A DNA stretch of 19,606 nucleotides from an uncultured Coriobacteriaceae bacterium (GCA_900550385.1 URRZ01000034.1:1-19606), one strand, 5' to 3'; shown: positions 1 to 9,202, numbered from the stretch's first letter. Notes: generated by a model from the sequence alone, not told the origin. Program-made: numbers and translations.

Positions 1-25
1 TTTCACATTGAGCAAATGTGGAAAA
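1..25. repeat. Short inverted repeat at window edge
   Basis: CACATT at 4-9 and AATGTG at 15-20 form a perfect 6-bp stem with a 5-base loop, flanked by T and A runs. It lies about 45 bases beyond the stop of the leftward permease gene, so it could be the tail of that transcript or an operator of a gene outside the window. No U-tract can be judged because the window ends here. Bases 26-66 show nothing recognisable. Confidence 0.3.
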
Positions 26-66
26 GCGACCCTCCCCTTTTCACGCCGCCTTTCCACGTCCAACCG

Positions 67-1569
67 CTACTGCTGCTTTTTGCCATGCGTCAGCTGGTAA
101 GCGATAAGCAGGATCGCCAGCCAGATGGGGCCGACGATGACGGCGACCAGGTAGCTCGGGCTGAAGCACATCGCCACGACCACGCCCGCGAGAAACGCCA
201 GCACCGCGAACGGCATCACGTGCGCGAGCGGCAGCTTGAACAGGATCGCGTCGACGGCATCCTCGCCGGTGCGCCCCGCCAGCTCGTTGGGGCCTTCGCC
301 CGCGGCCACCTTCTTGCGGAACTTCAGCTGCGTCACCATGATCATGGACCAGTTGATGATGGCCGAGATGGTGGCGATGCTCATCAGGTAGTTGAACGCG
401 AACTCCGGCCACAGGAACACCACCACCACGGCCACCACCGTGACCGCCGCCGAGGTGAGCACGCCGGCCACCGGCACGCCGCGCTTGCTGGTCTTCGCAA
501 GGTAGGCGGGGGCGTTGCCCTGCTGCGCCAGCGAATAGAGCATGCGCGAGTTGGAGTAGAGCCCCGAGTTGTAGACGCTCATCACCGCGGTCAGGCACAC
601 GAAGTTGAGGATGCCGGCCGCCGCATGCACGCCCACGGTGTCGAAGATCTGCACGAAGGGGCTGGTCACGCCATCGAGGGTGTTCCACGGCACCACCGCC
701 ATGATCACGCCCAGCGCGCCGATGTAGAACACCAGGATGCGCCAGATGATGCCGTTGGTGGCCTTGGGGATGGTGCGGCGCGGGTCCTCGGTCTCGCCCG
801 CCGTCACGCCGATGAGCTCGGTGCCGCCGAAGCTGAACATCACCACGCACAGCGCCATCAGGAGGCCGGTCCACTGCCCGTCGGCGGTCTGCTGCATCAC
901 GCCGTGCGGGAAGAACCCGCCCTCGAGCGCGAACCAGTTGGCGAACGACGCCGCGATGCCCGACTCGGTGGGCAGCGCGAACGCGATCACCGCCAGACCG
1001 CCCAGGATCATCGCGATGACCGCGGCGATCTTGATGATGGCGAACCAGAACTCCACCTCGCCGAAGCGCTTGACGCCCAGCAGGTTGATGCAGGTGATGA
1101 GCACGAGGAAGAACGCCGCCGACACCCATTGCGGGATCGCCGGGAACCAATAGTTCACGAACGACCCCACCACCGACAGCTCCACCATCGACACCAAGAT
1201 GTAGTTGAACCAGTAGTTCCAACCCGACACGAACCCGGCGCGCTTGGACCAGTAGCGGGTGGCGTAGTAGCTGAACGCGCCGGCGCGCGGATCCTCCACC
1301 GACATCTCGGAGAGGGCGCGCACGATCATGAACATGACGAACCCGCCGATGGCGTAGGCCAGCAGGATGGACGGGCCTGCCAGCGAGATGGAGTCGCTGG
1401 AGCCGTAGAACAGGCCCGTGCCGATGGCGCCGCCCAGCGCGATCAGCTGGATATGGCGGTTCTTCAGCGAGCGGCGCAGCCCGCCGTCGCGCGGGGCCTC
1501 CTGCGCATCGCGCACCGCCCCGCCGCGCAGCTGGCGCGCGGCATCGCCCTTCGGATCGCTTTCGACCAT
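67..1569 (-). CDS. Amino-acid permease, APC superfamily (AAT family)
   Basis: Integral inner-membrane secondary transporter of about 500 residues, the usual size for the AAT family (CycA, GabP, LysP, ProY relatives), which typically has 12 membrane segments and is proton-driven. The signature lies near the N-terminus: a hydrophilic leader, then SLKNRHIQLIALGGAIGTGLF, very like CycA/AnsP-type permeases. This is followed by ISLAGPSILLAYAIGG, and FGGTELIGVTAGE in the middle. An upstream ATG at 1647 is in frame. I prefer the ATG at 1569 because GGGGAG sits about 6 bases before it and the family similarity begins soon after. The extra 26 residues from the upstream start are proline/arginine-rich and unconvincing. 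The gene is transcribed alone, leftward, with no partner in view. Family assignment is firm. The substrate (a small neutral amino acid such as glycine or alanine is a guess) cannot be fixed from sequence. Confidence 0.93.
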   Translation of the reverse strand: MVESDPKGDAARQLRGGAVRDAQEAPRDGGLRRSLKNRHIQLIALGGAIGTGLFYGSSDSISLAGPSILLAYAIGGFVMFMIVRALSEMSVEDPRAGAFSYYATRYWSKRAGFVSGWNYWFNYILVSMVELSVVGSFVNYWFPAIPQWVSAAFFLVLITCINLLGVKRFGEVEFWFAIIKIAAVIAMILGGLAVIAFALPTESGIAASFANWFALEGGFFPHGVMQQTADGQWTGLLMALCVVMFSFGGTELIGVTAGETEDPRRTIPKATNGIIWRILVFYIGALGVIMAVVPWNTLDGVTSPFVQIFDTVGVHAAAGILNFVCLTAVMSVYNSGLYSNSRMLYSLAQQGNAPAYLAKTSKRGVPVAGVLTSAAVTVVAVVVVFLWPEFAFNYLMSIATISAIINWSMIMVTQLKFRKKVAAGEGPNELAGRTGEDAVDAILFKLPLAHVMPFAVLAFLAGVVVAMCFSPSYLVAVIVGPIWLAILLIAYQLTHGKKQQ

Positions 1570-1673
1570 GCGAGCTCCCCATCTATCCTCATCGGGCGGC
1601 GCGCCCCCGACGCCGCCGCAACGGCAGCGAGCGGGAGCGCCTTGCACCGCCCGGCTTGTTCCCTGACCGCGCT

Positions 1674-1705
1674 ATTGTACGGCAGAGCGCGGGACGCCGT
1701 GGCAA
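1674..1705 (-). promoter_or_regulatory. Candidate promoter of the permease gene
   Basis: On the minus strand TACAAT (1679-1674) is a good -10 hexamer about 105 bases upstream of the chosen permease start. The best -35 candidate, TTGCCA (1705-1700), is 20 bases further upstream, longer than the ideal 17, so only the -10 is reasonably supported. The intervening leader is GC-rich. Confidence 0.35.
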
Positions 1706-1712
1706 AAGGCCG

Positions 1713-1952
1713 CCCCAACAAACAGCTTTTTTGCTCTTTCGGCTAGGTTTTTGCGAATCTTGGGGTATCTGCGACCCTCAAACGCCGCTTTTTCCGACAA
1801 CAGGGGGAGCCGACGCGCTCTGTAATTTTCTCGACCTGGGGTTTTGCAAGCGGGGACGCCTTCAGCGGCGCGCCGATGGCGCTTGCGGAGGCTCGGCAAC
1901 CCCAACTTTCGCGTTTTTCGCTCCAAAATCTCACTTTTGCTGTTTGTCGGGG
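1713..1952. repeat. Cluster of three related ~52-bp intergenic repeat units
   Basis: A comparatively AT-rich block in the 1570-2137 intergenic region. The outer units are 1713-1765 and, inverted, 1900-1952, both exactly 53 bp. They share ends: CCCCAACAAACAGC against the reverse complement of GCTGTTTGTCGGGG (13 of 14), and GCGAATCTTGGGG against the reverse complement of CCCCAACTTTCGC (11 of 13). The two conserved ends are 26 bp apart in both. The centres are unlike each other. A third, weaker copy in the same direction as the left one spans about 1792-1841 (CCGACAACAG ... GACCTGGGG). No coding potential is credible. This looks like a dispersed intergenic repeat family or structured RNA, with function unknown. 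Confidence 0.6.
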
Positions 1953-2002
1953 TTGGAAACGCTGGAGCCGGGAACGCGGAAAGCGGCGCATCCCCAAGAT
2001 GG

Positions 2003-2008
2003 TAGAAT
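2003..2008 (+). promoter_or_regulatory. Candidate -10 box for the cupin gene
   Basis: TAGAAT at 2003-2008 is a good -10 match in otherwise GC-rich DNA, about 130 bases before the cupin ATG. No convincing -35 hexamer is visible at the expected distance. The predicted leader would contain the whole 24-bp repeat array that begins here. Confidence 0.35.
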
Positions 2009-2103
2009 CTCGCCAGGCGCACGCAGCACGGACCGAGCGGCGCACGCAGCGAAGCGTCGAGCGGAACGCACGGCGCGCCGTCAAGCGGGACGCGCGCGGA
2101 GCG
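2008..2103 (+). repeat. Four degenerate 24-bp tandem units in the cupin leader
   Basis: Units begin at 2008, 2032, 2056 and 2080, a strict 24-base period. The first two share GGCGCACGCAGC. Units two to four start ACCGAGCGG, GTCGAGCGG and GTCAAGCGG, each followed by a CGCACG/CGCGCG-type tail. The array lies between the putative -10 and the cupin ribosome-binding site and ends 34 bases before the ATG. It could be protein-binding repeats or repeated RNA hairpins in the leader. The copies are imperfect, so chance similarity in GC-rich DNA is possible. Confidence 0.5.
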
Positions 2104-2137
2104 CCAAGGGGCGGGCAACCGGAGAAAGGGGCATCCC

Positions 2138-2599
2138 ATGTACGAGAACAACGAAGGCGAGTACGGCAAGTACATCATCCAGGACCTGCAGGCGCCGCAG
2201 ACCGGCACGCCGGAGTTCCAAGAGATGTACAAGCGCTTCTCCAACCGCATCCTGTGGATCGACGGCAACGTGTGCCCCGGCGCCTTCCAGATGAACACCG
2301 CCTGGTACTACGCCGTGCCGGAGAAGGATCCGGTGTTCGAGGAGCACTGCCACGACGCCGACGAGCTGATCGGCTTTTTCGGCAGCGACCCCGACGACCC
2401 GTACAACCTGCACGCCGAGCTGGTGGTGACCATCAACGGCGAGGAGCATCGCCTGACGAGAAGCAGCCTGATCTTCTGCCCCGGCGGCATGCCGCACATG
2501 CGCATCAGCATCAAGCGCGTGGATCGGCCCATCTTCCACTTCTCGGTGGTGACCTCGAGCAACTACGACAACGGAGCCTACGACACCGGCGAGGAGTAG
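2138..2599 (+). CDS. Small single-domain cupin protein
   Basis: A 153-residue protein with a cupin-like beta-barrel core. Around residues 65-75 it has EEHCHDADELIGFFG, the His-x-His-...-Glu metal-binding pattern of cupin motif 1. Near residues 115-122 it has CPGGMPHMRI, which resembles cupin motif 2 with its conserved His. The two motifs bracket a beta-rich segment (HAELVVTINGEEHRL). No signal peptide or membrane segment is present, so it is cytoplasmic. The ATG is preceded by GGAGAAAGGGG at a workable distance. Cupins of this size bind a metal and may be small isomerases, dioxygenases or ligand sensors, and nothing here picks one. The gene has its own long repeat-bearing leader and is followed after 96 bp by the secreted nuclease gene. 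The family call is good; the reaction is unknown. Confidence 0.85.
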   Translation: MYENNEGEYGKYIIQDLQAPQTGTPEFQEMYKRFSNRILWIDGNVCPGAFQMNTAWYYAVPEKDPVFEEHCHDADELIGFFGSDPDDPYNLHAELVVTINGEEHRLTRSSLIFCPGGMPHMRISIKRVDRPIFHFSVVTSSNYDNGAYDTGEE

Positions 2600-2695
2600 C
2601 CTGCCGAACGCGGTGCGCGCCCAAGCCGGCGGAAAGCGGAGGCGAGAGCGCGCAGAGAGCAGCGCGCAGACGGGAACGGAAGGGAGAGCGGCAAC

Positions 2696-3769
2696 GTGCT
2701 CGAACGGCAAAGACGCCGTCTGGCGGCGGCAGCGCTGGCATTCGCCCTGGCGCTGTTCGCCTGCCTGGGAACGGCGGGGTGCGGCGGCGACGCCGGCAAC
2801 GGGCAGGCGGCGCAGGATGCCCAGGCGGAGCAGCCCTCCTCTGCGGCCCAGCAAAAGCAGCAGGAAAACGCGAGCGGCGAACCGGCGACGGAGGCCGTCG
2901 TCATTCCCCTCGACGCCGCCGACGGCAGCGCAGCTGACGCAGCAGCCGCCGTCGTCGACCGCTCGTTTCTCGACCAGGGCAACGGCTACGAGTCTGCCGT
3001 CGAGCAGCCTGCTGCGGCGCAGTCCTCGGCCGAAGGCGACGACGGCGAGCCCTCGTTCACGGAAGCCGAGCTGAACCATGCGCGGCAAAACCTCGGCTAC
3101 GAGTCGTACAGCCCGCTGGACGCCGAGGGCCGCTGCGGAGCCGCCACCGCCTGCCTGGGCCCCGAGACGATGCCCGCCGACGGCGAGAAGCGCGGCGACA
3201 TCTCGTCGGTGAAGCCCACGGGCTGGGAGCAAGCCTACTACGACGACGTGGACGGCGGGGCGCTGTGGAACCGATGCCACCTGATCGCCTGGTCTTTGGC
3301 CGGCGAAAACGCCAACGAGCGCAACCTGGTCACGGGAACGCGCGGCATGAACGTCGAGGGCATGCTGCCTTACGAGGAAGAGGTGGCCGGCTACATCGAC
3401 GACACCGGCAACCACGTGCTCTACCGCGCCACGCCGCTGTTCGAAGAATCCGAGCCGGTATGCCGAGGCGTCGTGCTGGAGGCGCGTTCACTGGAAGACG
3501 GAGGCGCGGGCGTCGCCTTCGCCGTGCTCTGCGTGAACGCCCAGCCCGGCATCGCCATCGACTACGGAACGGGGGAAAGCCACGCCGAGGGCCAACCCGC
3601 CGCCTCCGAGCCGCGCGCATTCGTGCTGAACGTCGCGTCGAAGAAGTTCCACCTGCCAGAATGCGAATCGGTGGGCGACATGGCGAAGAAGAACCGGCAA
3701 GACGTCACCGCCAGCCGCGACGAGCTGATCGAGCAAGGCTACGAACCCTGCGGCAGCTGCCAGCCGTAG
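2696..3769 (+). CDS. Secreted lipoprotein DNA/RNA non-specific endonuclease with C-terminal Zn-binding module
   Basis: 357 residues from a GTG start preceded by AAGGGAG. The N-terminus is basic (RQRRR), then a hydrophobic stretch ending in LFAC with Cys23 as the likely lipidated residue (a second Cys29 follows). Residues 30-120 are Ala/Gln/Glu-rich linker. Residues about 125-295 match the DNA/RNA non-specific endonuclease family: GALWNRCHLIAWSLAGENANERNLVTGTRGMN contains the His-Me motif, with His195 the predicted general base and the downstream Asn residues the metal site. The usual NRGHLI has Cys194 in place of Gly. The C-terminus (FHLPEC, His319 and Cys323; PCGSC, Cys352 and Cys355) is a small predicted zinc-binding module often found behind such nucleases. 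The likely role is extracellular nucleic-acid degradation or DNA processing at the cell surface. The gene is probably monocistronic. Confidence 0.88.
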   Translation: MLERQRRRLAAAALAFALALFACLGTAGCGGDAGNGQAAQDAQAEQPSSAAQQKQQENASGEPATEAVVIPLDAADGSAADAAAAVVDRSFLDQGNGYESAVEQPAAAQSSAEGDDGEPSFTEAELNHARQNLGYESYSPLDAEGRCGAATACLGPETMPADGEKRGDISSVKPTGWEQAYYDDVDGGALWNRCHLIAWSLAGENANERNLVTGTRGMNVEGMLPYEEEVAGYIDDTGNHVLYRATPLFEESEPVCRGVVLEARSLEDGGAGVAFAVLCVNAQPGIAIDYGTGESHAEGQPAASEPRAFVLNVASKKFHLPECESVGDMAKKNRQDVTASRDELIEQGYEPCGSCQP

Positions 3770-3898
3770 CGCCTTCTCGCCGAAAGCCCCGCAAACCTTT
3801 CGAAGCCCGCATCCGACAAAGCCGCCGCGAAGAGGGCGCGGGGGCCAGGCGGGCTTCCGGCATCCGACCGGCGCGCGGAACCGGACGAAGAAGAACCC

Positions 3899-3988
3899 CG
3901 TCGGCGCGCATCATGCAGCCCTCGACGGCATTACAATGGAAACGTCGCGCCGACGCCTGGCGCGGCGTTTCGCACGGCGCGCCGACGC
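3899..3988 (+). promoter_or_regulatory. Candidate promoter with three copies of CGCGCCGACG
   Basis: TACAAT at 3932-3937 is a plausible -10 box for the downstream operon, with the ATG at 4013. Around it CGCGCCGACG occurs three times: inverted at 3899-3908, direct at 3946-3955 and direct at 3978-3987 (the two direct copies match over 11 bases). The inverted copy and the first direct copy could pair as a 10-bp stem enclosing the -10 box. These may be operator sites or leader structure. No clear -35 hexamer is visible. The rest of the 3770-4012 gap shows no gene. Confidence 0.4.
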
Positions 3989-4012
3989 GCAACCTCGAGC
4001 CAAGGAGAAGCC

Positions 4013-4672
4013 ATGTTCCAACACGAACCGTTCAGCAACGTGCGCGTGCTCACCCACAGCGCCATCCGCATGGAGTCCGAATACGGCGTCGTGCTCTACT
4101 TCGACCCGTTCGACCTTGCAGAAGAGTTCCATGACGCCGATGCGGTGATCCTCACGCATTCGCACCACGACCACCTCTCGCCCGCCGACATCGCCAAGGT
4201 GTCGAAAGAGGGCACGCTGCTCATCGTCCCTGAAAGCTGCGCCGCCGAGGCCGCGCCGCTGGGAATGCCCGTCATCACGCTCGCCGCGGGCGAGGCGACC
4301 TCCGTCAAAGGGAACGTCGTGCACGCCGTTCCCGCCTACAACGTCGAGCCGGAGCGCCTGGGCTTCCATCCCAAGGAAAACGGCTGGCTGGGCTATTTGC
4401 TGGTGATGGACGACGTCACCTACTACATAGCCGGCGACACCGACCAGAACCCCGACAACGAGAATCTGCGCTGCGACGTGGCGCTGATCCCCATCGGCGG
4501 CACCTACACCATGGATGCCGGGCAAGCTGCCGCGTTCGTCAACAAGCTGCGTCCCCGCATCGCCATCCCAACCCACTACGGCACCGCCGTGGGGCCGAAG
4601 GATGCGGTCGACGCGTTCGAGCCGCTGGTCGACGAGAAGATCGAGGTCATGCGCAAGATGGAGTGGCACTAG
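4013..4672 (+). CDS. MBL-fold metal-dependent hydrolase (UlaG/UPF0173-like)
   Basis: A 219-residue metallo-beta-lactamase-fold protein. The zinc-binding signature THSHHDH lies at residues 48-54 (His49, His51, Asp53, His54). It is followed by AGDTD near residue 140, which supplies the bridging Asp, and by PTHYG near residue 183 with another metal ligand. Length and motif spacing fit the UPF0173/UlaG-like branch of intracellular hydrolases acting on phosphodiester, lactone or similar bonds. The substrate is not predictable. AGGAGAAGCC precedes the ATG. The stop codon TAG is immediately followed by the ATG of dtd with no gap, so the two are translationally coupled. No signal peptide. The family assignment is firm. 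Confidence 0.9.
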   Translation: MFQHEPFSNVRVLTHSAIRMESEYGVVLYFDPFDLAEEFHDADAVILTHSHHDHLSPADIAKVSKEGTLLIVPESCAAEAAPLGMPVITLAAGEATSVKGNVVHAVPAYNVEPERLGFHPKENGWLGYLLVMDDVTYYIAGDTDQNPDNENLRCDVALIPIGGTYTMDAGQAAAFVNKLRPRIAIPTHYGTAVGPKDAVDAFEPLVDEKIEVMRKMEWH

Positions 4673-5119
4673 ATGCGAGCGCTCGTGCAATGCGTCTCGG
4701 AAGCGCAGGTGAGCGTGGAGGGCGCCGTCGTCGGAAGCATCGGGAAGGGGCTGCTCGTCTTTTTGGGAGTGGGCAAAGGCGATGGCGAAGCCCAGGCGGA
4801 AAAGCTCTGGCGCAAGATCTCGCGCATGCGCGTGTTCGAGGACTCCCAGGGCAAAACGAACCTGTCGCTTGCGGACGTGAACGGCGAAGTGCTGGTGGTG
4901 TCGCAGTTCACGCTGTACGCCGATTGCAGGAAGGGCAACCGCCCCTCGTTCACCGACGCCGCCGCGCCCGCCGAGGCGAAGCGCCTCTACGAGCGCTTCT
5001 GCGAACTGGCGCGCGCCGACGCGCCGCGCGTGGAGCAGGGCGTATTCGGAGCGATGATGGACGTGAGCCTGGTCAACCGCGGCCCGTTCACGGTATGGCT
5101 CGACACCGACGCGCTGTAG
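4673..5119 (+). CDS. dtd: D-aminoacyl-tRNA deacylase
   Basis: 148 residues, the normal length for bacterial Dtd, a cytoplasmic homodimer that cleaves D-amino acids (and glycine from mischarged tRNA-Ala) off tRNA as a chirality check in translation. The catalytic SQFTLYA motif lies at residues 77-83. The Gly-cisPro motif is NRGPFT at residues 135-140, placing Gly137-Pro138 exactly where the family has them. The N-terminus MRALVQCVSEAQVSV is typical. It starts on the base after the MBL gene's stop, with GGAG inside the preceding coding end as a possible ribosome-binding site. It ends 15 bases before the nitrilase-family gene, so it is the middle gene of a three-gene operon. Confidence 0.96.
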   Translation: MRALVQCVSEAQVSVEGAVVGSIGKGLLVFLGVGKGDGEAQAEKLWRKISRMRVFEDSQGKTNLSLADVNGEVLVVSQFTLYADCRKGNRPSFTDAAAPAEAKRLYERFCELARADAPRVEQGVFGAMMDVSLVNRGPFTVWLDTDAL

Positions 5120-5134
5120 GACGCAGGATCGCGC

Positions 5135-5995
5135 ATGGACCGGTTCACCGTCGCCTTGATCCAGCACCGCGCCGTCGAACGCGACGCGCAGCGCAACGCC
5201 GAGCTCGCGGAGGGCTTCATGCGCCAGGCGGCCGACGCCGGCGCGGACGTCGTCCTGTTGCCCGAGTGCTTCCTCACCTCGTACTGGTTCCCTGAACCGT
5301 GCTACCGTCTGCCGCCCCTGGAGACGCTGCGCCCGCGCGGCGATTTCCAGGCATGGTGCGAAGCGGCGCTCTCCCCCGGCCATCCCGCCATCGAACGCGT
5401 GCGCGCCGCAGCGCGCGCGTGCAACGTGGGCGTGGAGGTGGGCGCGCTCATGCGCGGGCGCGAGCTGCCGCGCAACGCCGCGCTGGCGTTCGGGCGCGAC
5501 GGCGAGCTTTTGTCCGACTACACCAAGGTGCACACCTGCGACTTCGCCTGGGAACGCTACCTGGAGCCCGGCGAGGCGTTCAAGACGTTCCTCTTCGACG
5601 GCATCCGCATCGGCACGATGATCTGCTACGACCGCGAATACCCCGAAAGCGGGCGCGAGCTGATGCTGCAGGGCGCCGAGATCGCGCTGTGCCCCAACCA
5701 CTGCTTCGGCATGCGCCCCCGCCTCATGGAGCTGGCGGTATGCGCGATGCAGAACCGCATGGGCGTGGCGATGGCGAACATCCCCGGCGACAACGCGGGA
5801 CGCTCCTGCGCCTTCCACCCCTGCGTGTGGGACGATGACGGCCGCGGTGCAGACACCGCACTGGTCCTGGCCGACGAAACGTTCGACGGCATGGTGCTCG
5901 CCACGTTCAACCTTGCAGCCCTGCGCGCCTGGCGCGCGGCAGAAGACATCGGCCGCTACCGCAAGCCCTCGGCCTACCCTCTCCAACGCCGATGA
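5135..5995 (+). CDS. Carbon-nitrogen hydrolase, nitrilase superfamily
   Basis: 286 residues containing the full Glu-Lys-Cys triad: Glu44 in LLPECF, Lys131 in YTKVHTCDF, and the nucleophile Cys164 in MICYDREYPES. These enzymes hydrolyse non-peptide C-N bonds (amides, carbamoyl groups, sometimes nitriles) through a thioester intermediate. Overall length and the DREYPES sequence fit amidase/N-carbamoylase/omega-amidase-like branches better than true nitrilases, but the substrate is open. No signal peptide, so cytoplasmic. The ATG lies 15 bp after dtd, with GCAGGA as a weak ribosome-binding site, making this the last gene of the MBL-dtd-hydrolase operon. A hairpin follows the stop codon directly. 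Confidence 0.9.
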   Translation: MDRFTVALIQHRAVERDAQRNAELAEGFMRQAADAGADVVLLPECFLTSYWFPEPCYRLPPLETLRPRGDFQAWCEAALSPGHPAIERVRAAARACNVGVEVGALMRGRELPRNAALAFGRDGELLSDYTKVHTCDFAWERYLEPGEAFKTFLFDGIRIGTMICYDREYPESGRELMLQGAEIALCPNHCFGMRPRLMELAVCAMQNRMGVAMANIPGDNAGRSCAFHPCVWDDDGRGADTALVLADETFDGMVLATFNLAALRAWRAAEDIGRYRKPSAYPLQRR

Positions 5996-6017
5996 GGAAA
6001 GGGCCGGCGCCCTCTCC
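5996..6017 (+). terminator. Hairpin directly after the hydrolase stop
   Basis: GGAAAGGGC (5996-6004) can pair with GCCCTCTCC (6009-6017) around a CGGC tetraloop with one mismatch, directly after the TGA at 5993-5995. There is no T-tract, so intrinsic termination is uncertain. The remaining gap to 6241 holds no gene. A TAGACT at 6206-6211 is a weak -10 candidate for the MerR gene. Confidence 0.35.
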
Positions 6018-6241
6018 ATCGCGCCCCCCATCGCACAGGCCGCAGGGACGGGAGCCGGGACGAAGGCGGCAGACCCACCCCGCACGGGCGTCGAGGGATC
6101 CGCGCGAAGCACTCGGCGCGTCGACGGGCTTGGACGCCCCCGCTCGGGCGCCGATGGATGGCGGCCGTCGCGCGAAAAGCCGCGGGTCGCCGGCTTCCGC
6201 CCCGCTAGACTGCAAGGCGGAAGCCAAGACAAGGGGGCGCG

Positions 6242-7180
6242 ATGGACGAGAAGGAAACGCGAGCCGCACAGCCCGACGACAGCCGCGACGACGCCGGCCG
6301 CCCCACGCCGTCCGACCCTGCGCCCGCGGGCGTCGCGGACGGCCCCGGCACGCTGCTGCTCTCAACCGGCGAATTCGCGCGCATGTGCTGCGTCAGCCGG
6401 GAGCTTTTGGTCCACTACGACAAGATCGGCCTGCTCAAACCGAAGAAAGTCGAAGGGAACGGCTACCGCTACTACTCGCTGCGGCAGCTGTACCTCTTCG
6501 ACGTCATCCGCTTCTTCATCGACACGGGCATGTCCACCAAGGAAGTGCGCGACTATTTGGAAAACCGTTCGACGGAGCTGTTCCTCGACACCATCCAGGA
6601 AAGCATCGACGCGCTGAGCCGACAACGCGACCTTCTGACGGCGCGCATCGGCATGATGGAGAAGATGCGCTACCTCACCCAGCGCGCGACCGGCTTTCCC
6701 AAGGGGAAGGCGAAGCTGGCGTTTTGGGATGAAACATGGCTGCTCGCCACGCCGGTCACACGGCGCGAGCGCACGCAGGAGGCCTACGCCGAGGCGATGA
6801 GCGCCCATTCCGATTTCTGCCGCAACGTCGCCGGAACCTCGAAGTTCCCGCTGGGACGCGTCGTGGACATCCCCGACGCCTCCTGCGCGCGCGAGTTCTA
6901 CTACACCCAGCTCATCACCTGGATCTCGGAACCCGAGAAGCGCCTGCGCCAAGCGCTCGGCGACCGGCTGGACTGCAAACCGCGGGGAACCTACGCGGTC
7001 ATCCTGCACCAGGGCGGCACCAGCACGGCCTGGCGCTCCTACGAACGGCTCCTCGCCTACCTCGACCGAGAGGGGCTTGAGACGAAGGGGCCCCTGTACG
7101 AAATGGACCTCAACTCGTATCTGATGTCGGCCTCCACCGACGACTACCTGCTGCACATCTCGGTGCGCGTGGGCGATTGA
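6242..7180 (+). CDS. MerR-family transcriptional regulator with effector-binding domain
   Basis: 312 residues. After a 38-residue polar, probably disordered N-terminus comes the MerR winged helix: LLSTGEFARMCCVSRELLVHYDKIGLL (residues 38-65), then GNGYRYYSLRQLYLFDVIRFF (73-92), the characteristic RYY wing. A helix with SRQRDLLTARI (126-136) fits the dimer coiled coil. The C-terminal ~150 residues (FYYTQLITWI ... DLNSYLMSASTDDYLLHISVRV) resemble the GyrI-like ligand-binding domain of BmrR-type regulators, which sense small hydrophobic or cationic molecules. AAGGGGG precedes the ATG. It is convergent with the acs operon and has no transporter beside it, so its target is unclear. The family is firm; the ligand is unknown. 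Confidence 0.88.
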   Translation: MDEKETRAAQPDDSRDDAGRPTPSDPAPAGVADGPGTLLLSTGEFARMCCVSRELLVHYDKIGLLKPKKVEGNGYRYYSLRQLYLFDVIRFFIDTGMSTKEVRDYLENRSTELFLDTIQESIDALSRQRDLLTARIGMMEKMRYLTQRATGFPKGKAKLAFWDETWLLATPVTRRERTQEAYAEAMSAHSDFCRNVAGTSKFPLGRVVDIPDASCAREFYYTQLITWISEPEKRLRQALGDRLDCKPRGTYAVILHQGGTSTAWRSYERLLAYLDREGLETKGPLYEMDLNSYLMSASTDDYLLHISVRVGD

Positions 7181-7307
7181 CGCCCGCTGCCGGCACCCGC
7201 CGCAGCCGCGACCGCCCACCCCGGCGGCAGGGCGGCCCACCTGCTCGGCGCGTTCGACGCCTTGCCGGTCCTCCGCGCCTGTCGTCATCGGCCAGCCGCG
7301 AACGCGA

Positions 7308-7337
7308 AAGCCGCCGCACCGCAGGATGCGACGGCTT
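7308..7337. terminator. Candidate bidirectional terminator between convergent genes
   Basis: AAGCCG and CGCA on the left pair with TGCG and CGGCTT on the right (one mismatch between the two stem parts, 8-base loop). It sits in the gap between the MerR gene (rightward, ends 7180) and the acetyl-CoA synthetase gene (leftward, ends 7358). U-tracts are weak on both sides, so strength is uncertain. Position between convergent genes supports the call. Confidence 0.45.
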
Positions 7338-7357
7338 CGAAAAGACGGGGCGGCGCG

Positions 7358-9184
<1,827 letters not shown>

Positions 9185-9202
9185 GGCCGTGCGCCTTTCG
9201 CC

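Noticed and set aside
16..1746. Long plus-strand open frame opposite the permease gene
   Set aside because: His/Arg/Asp-rich low-complexity translation that mirrors the permease codons; typical shadow in GC-rich DNA.
1656..2298. Overlapping open frames on both strands in the permease-cupin gap
   Set aside because: They run through the repeat units and tandem array, lack ribosome-binding sites and resemble no protein; treated as intergenic.
3911..6232. A 773-codon minus-strand open frame
   Set aside because: It spans three well-supported genes on the other strand and has a His/Val/Ala/Arg-biased composition with no domain.
5996..6241. Riboswitch or structured leader before the MerR gene
   Set aside because: GC-rich with one short hairpin; no conserved riboswitch core recognised.
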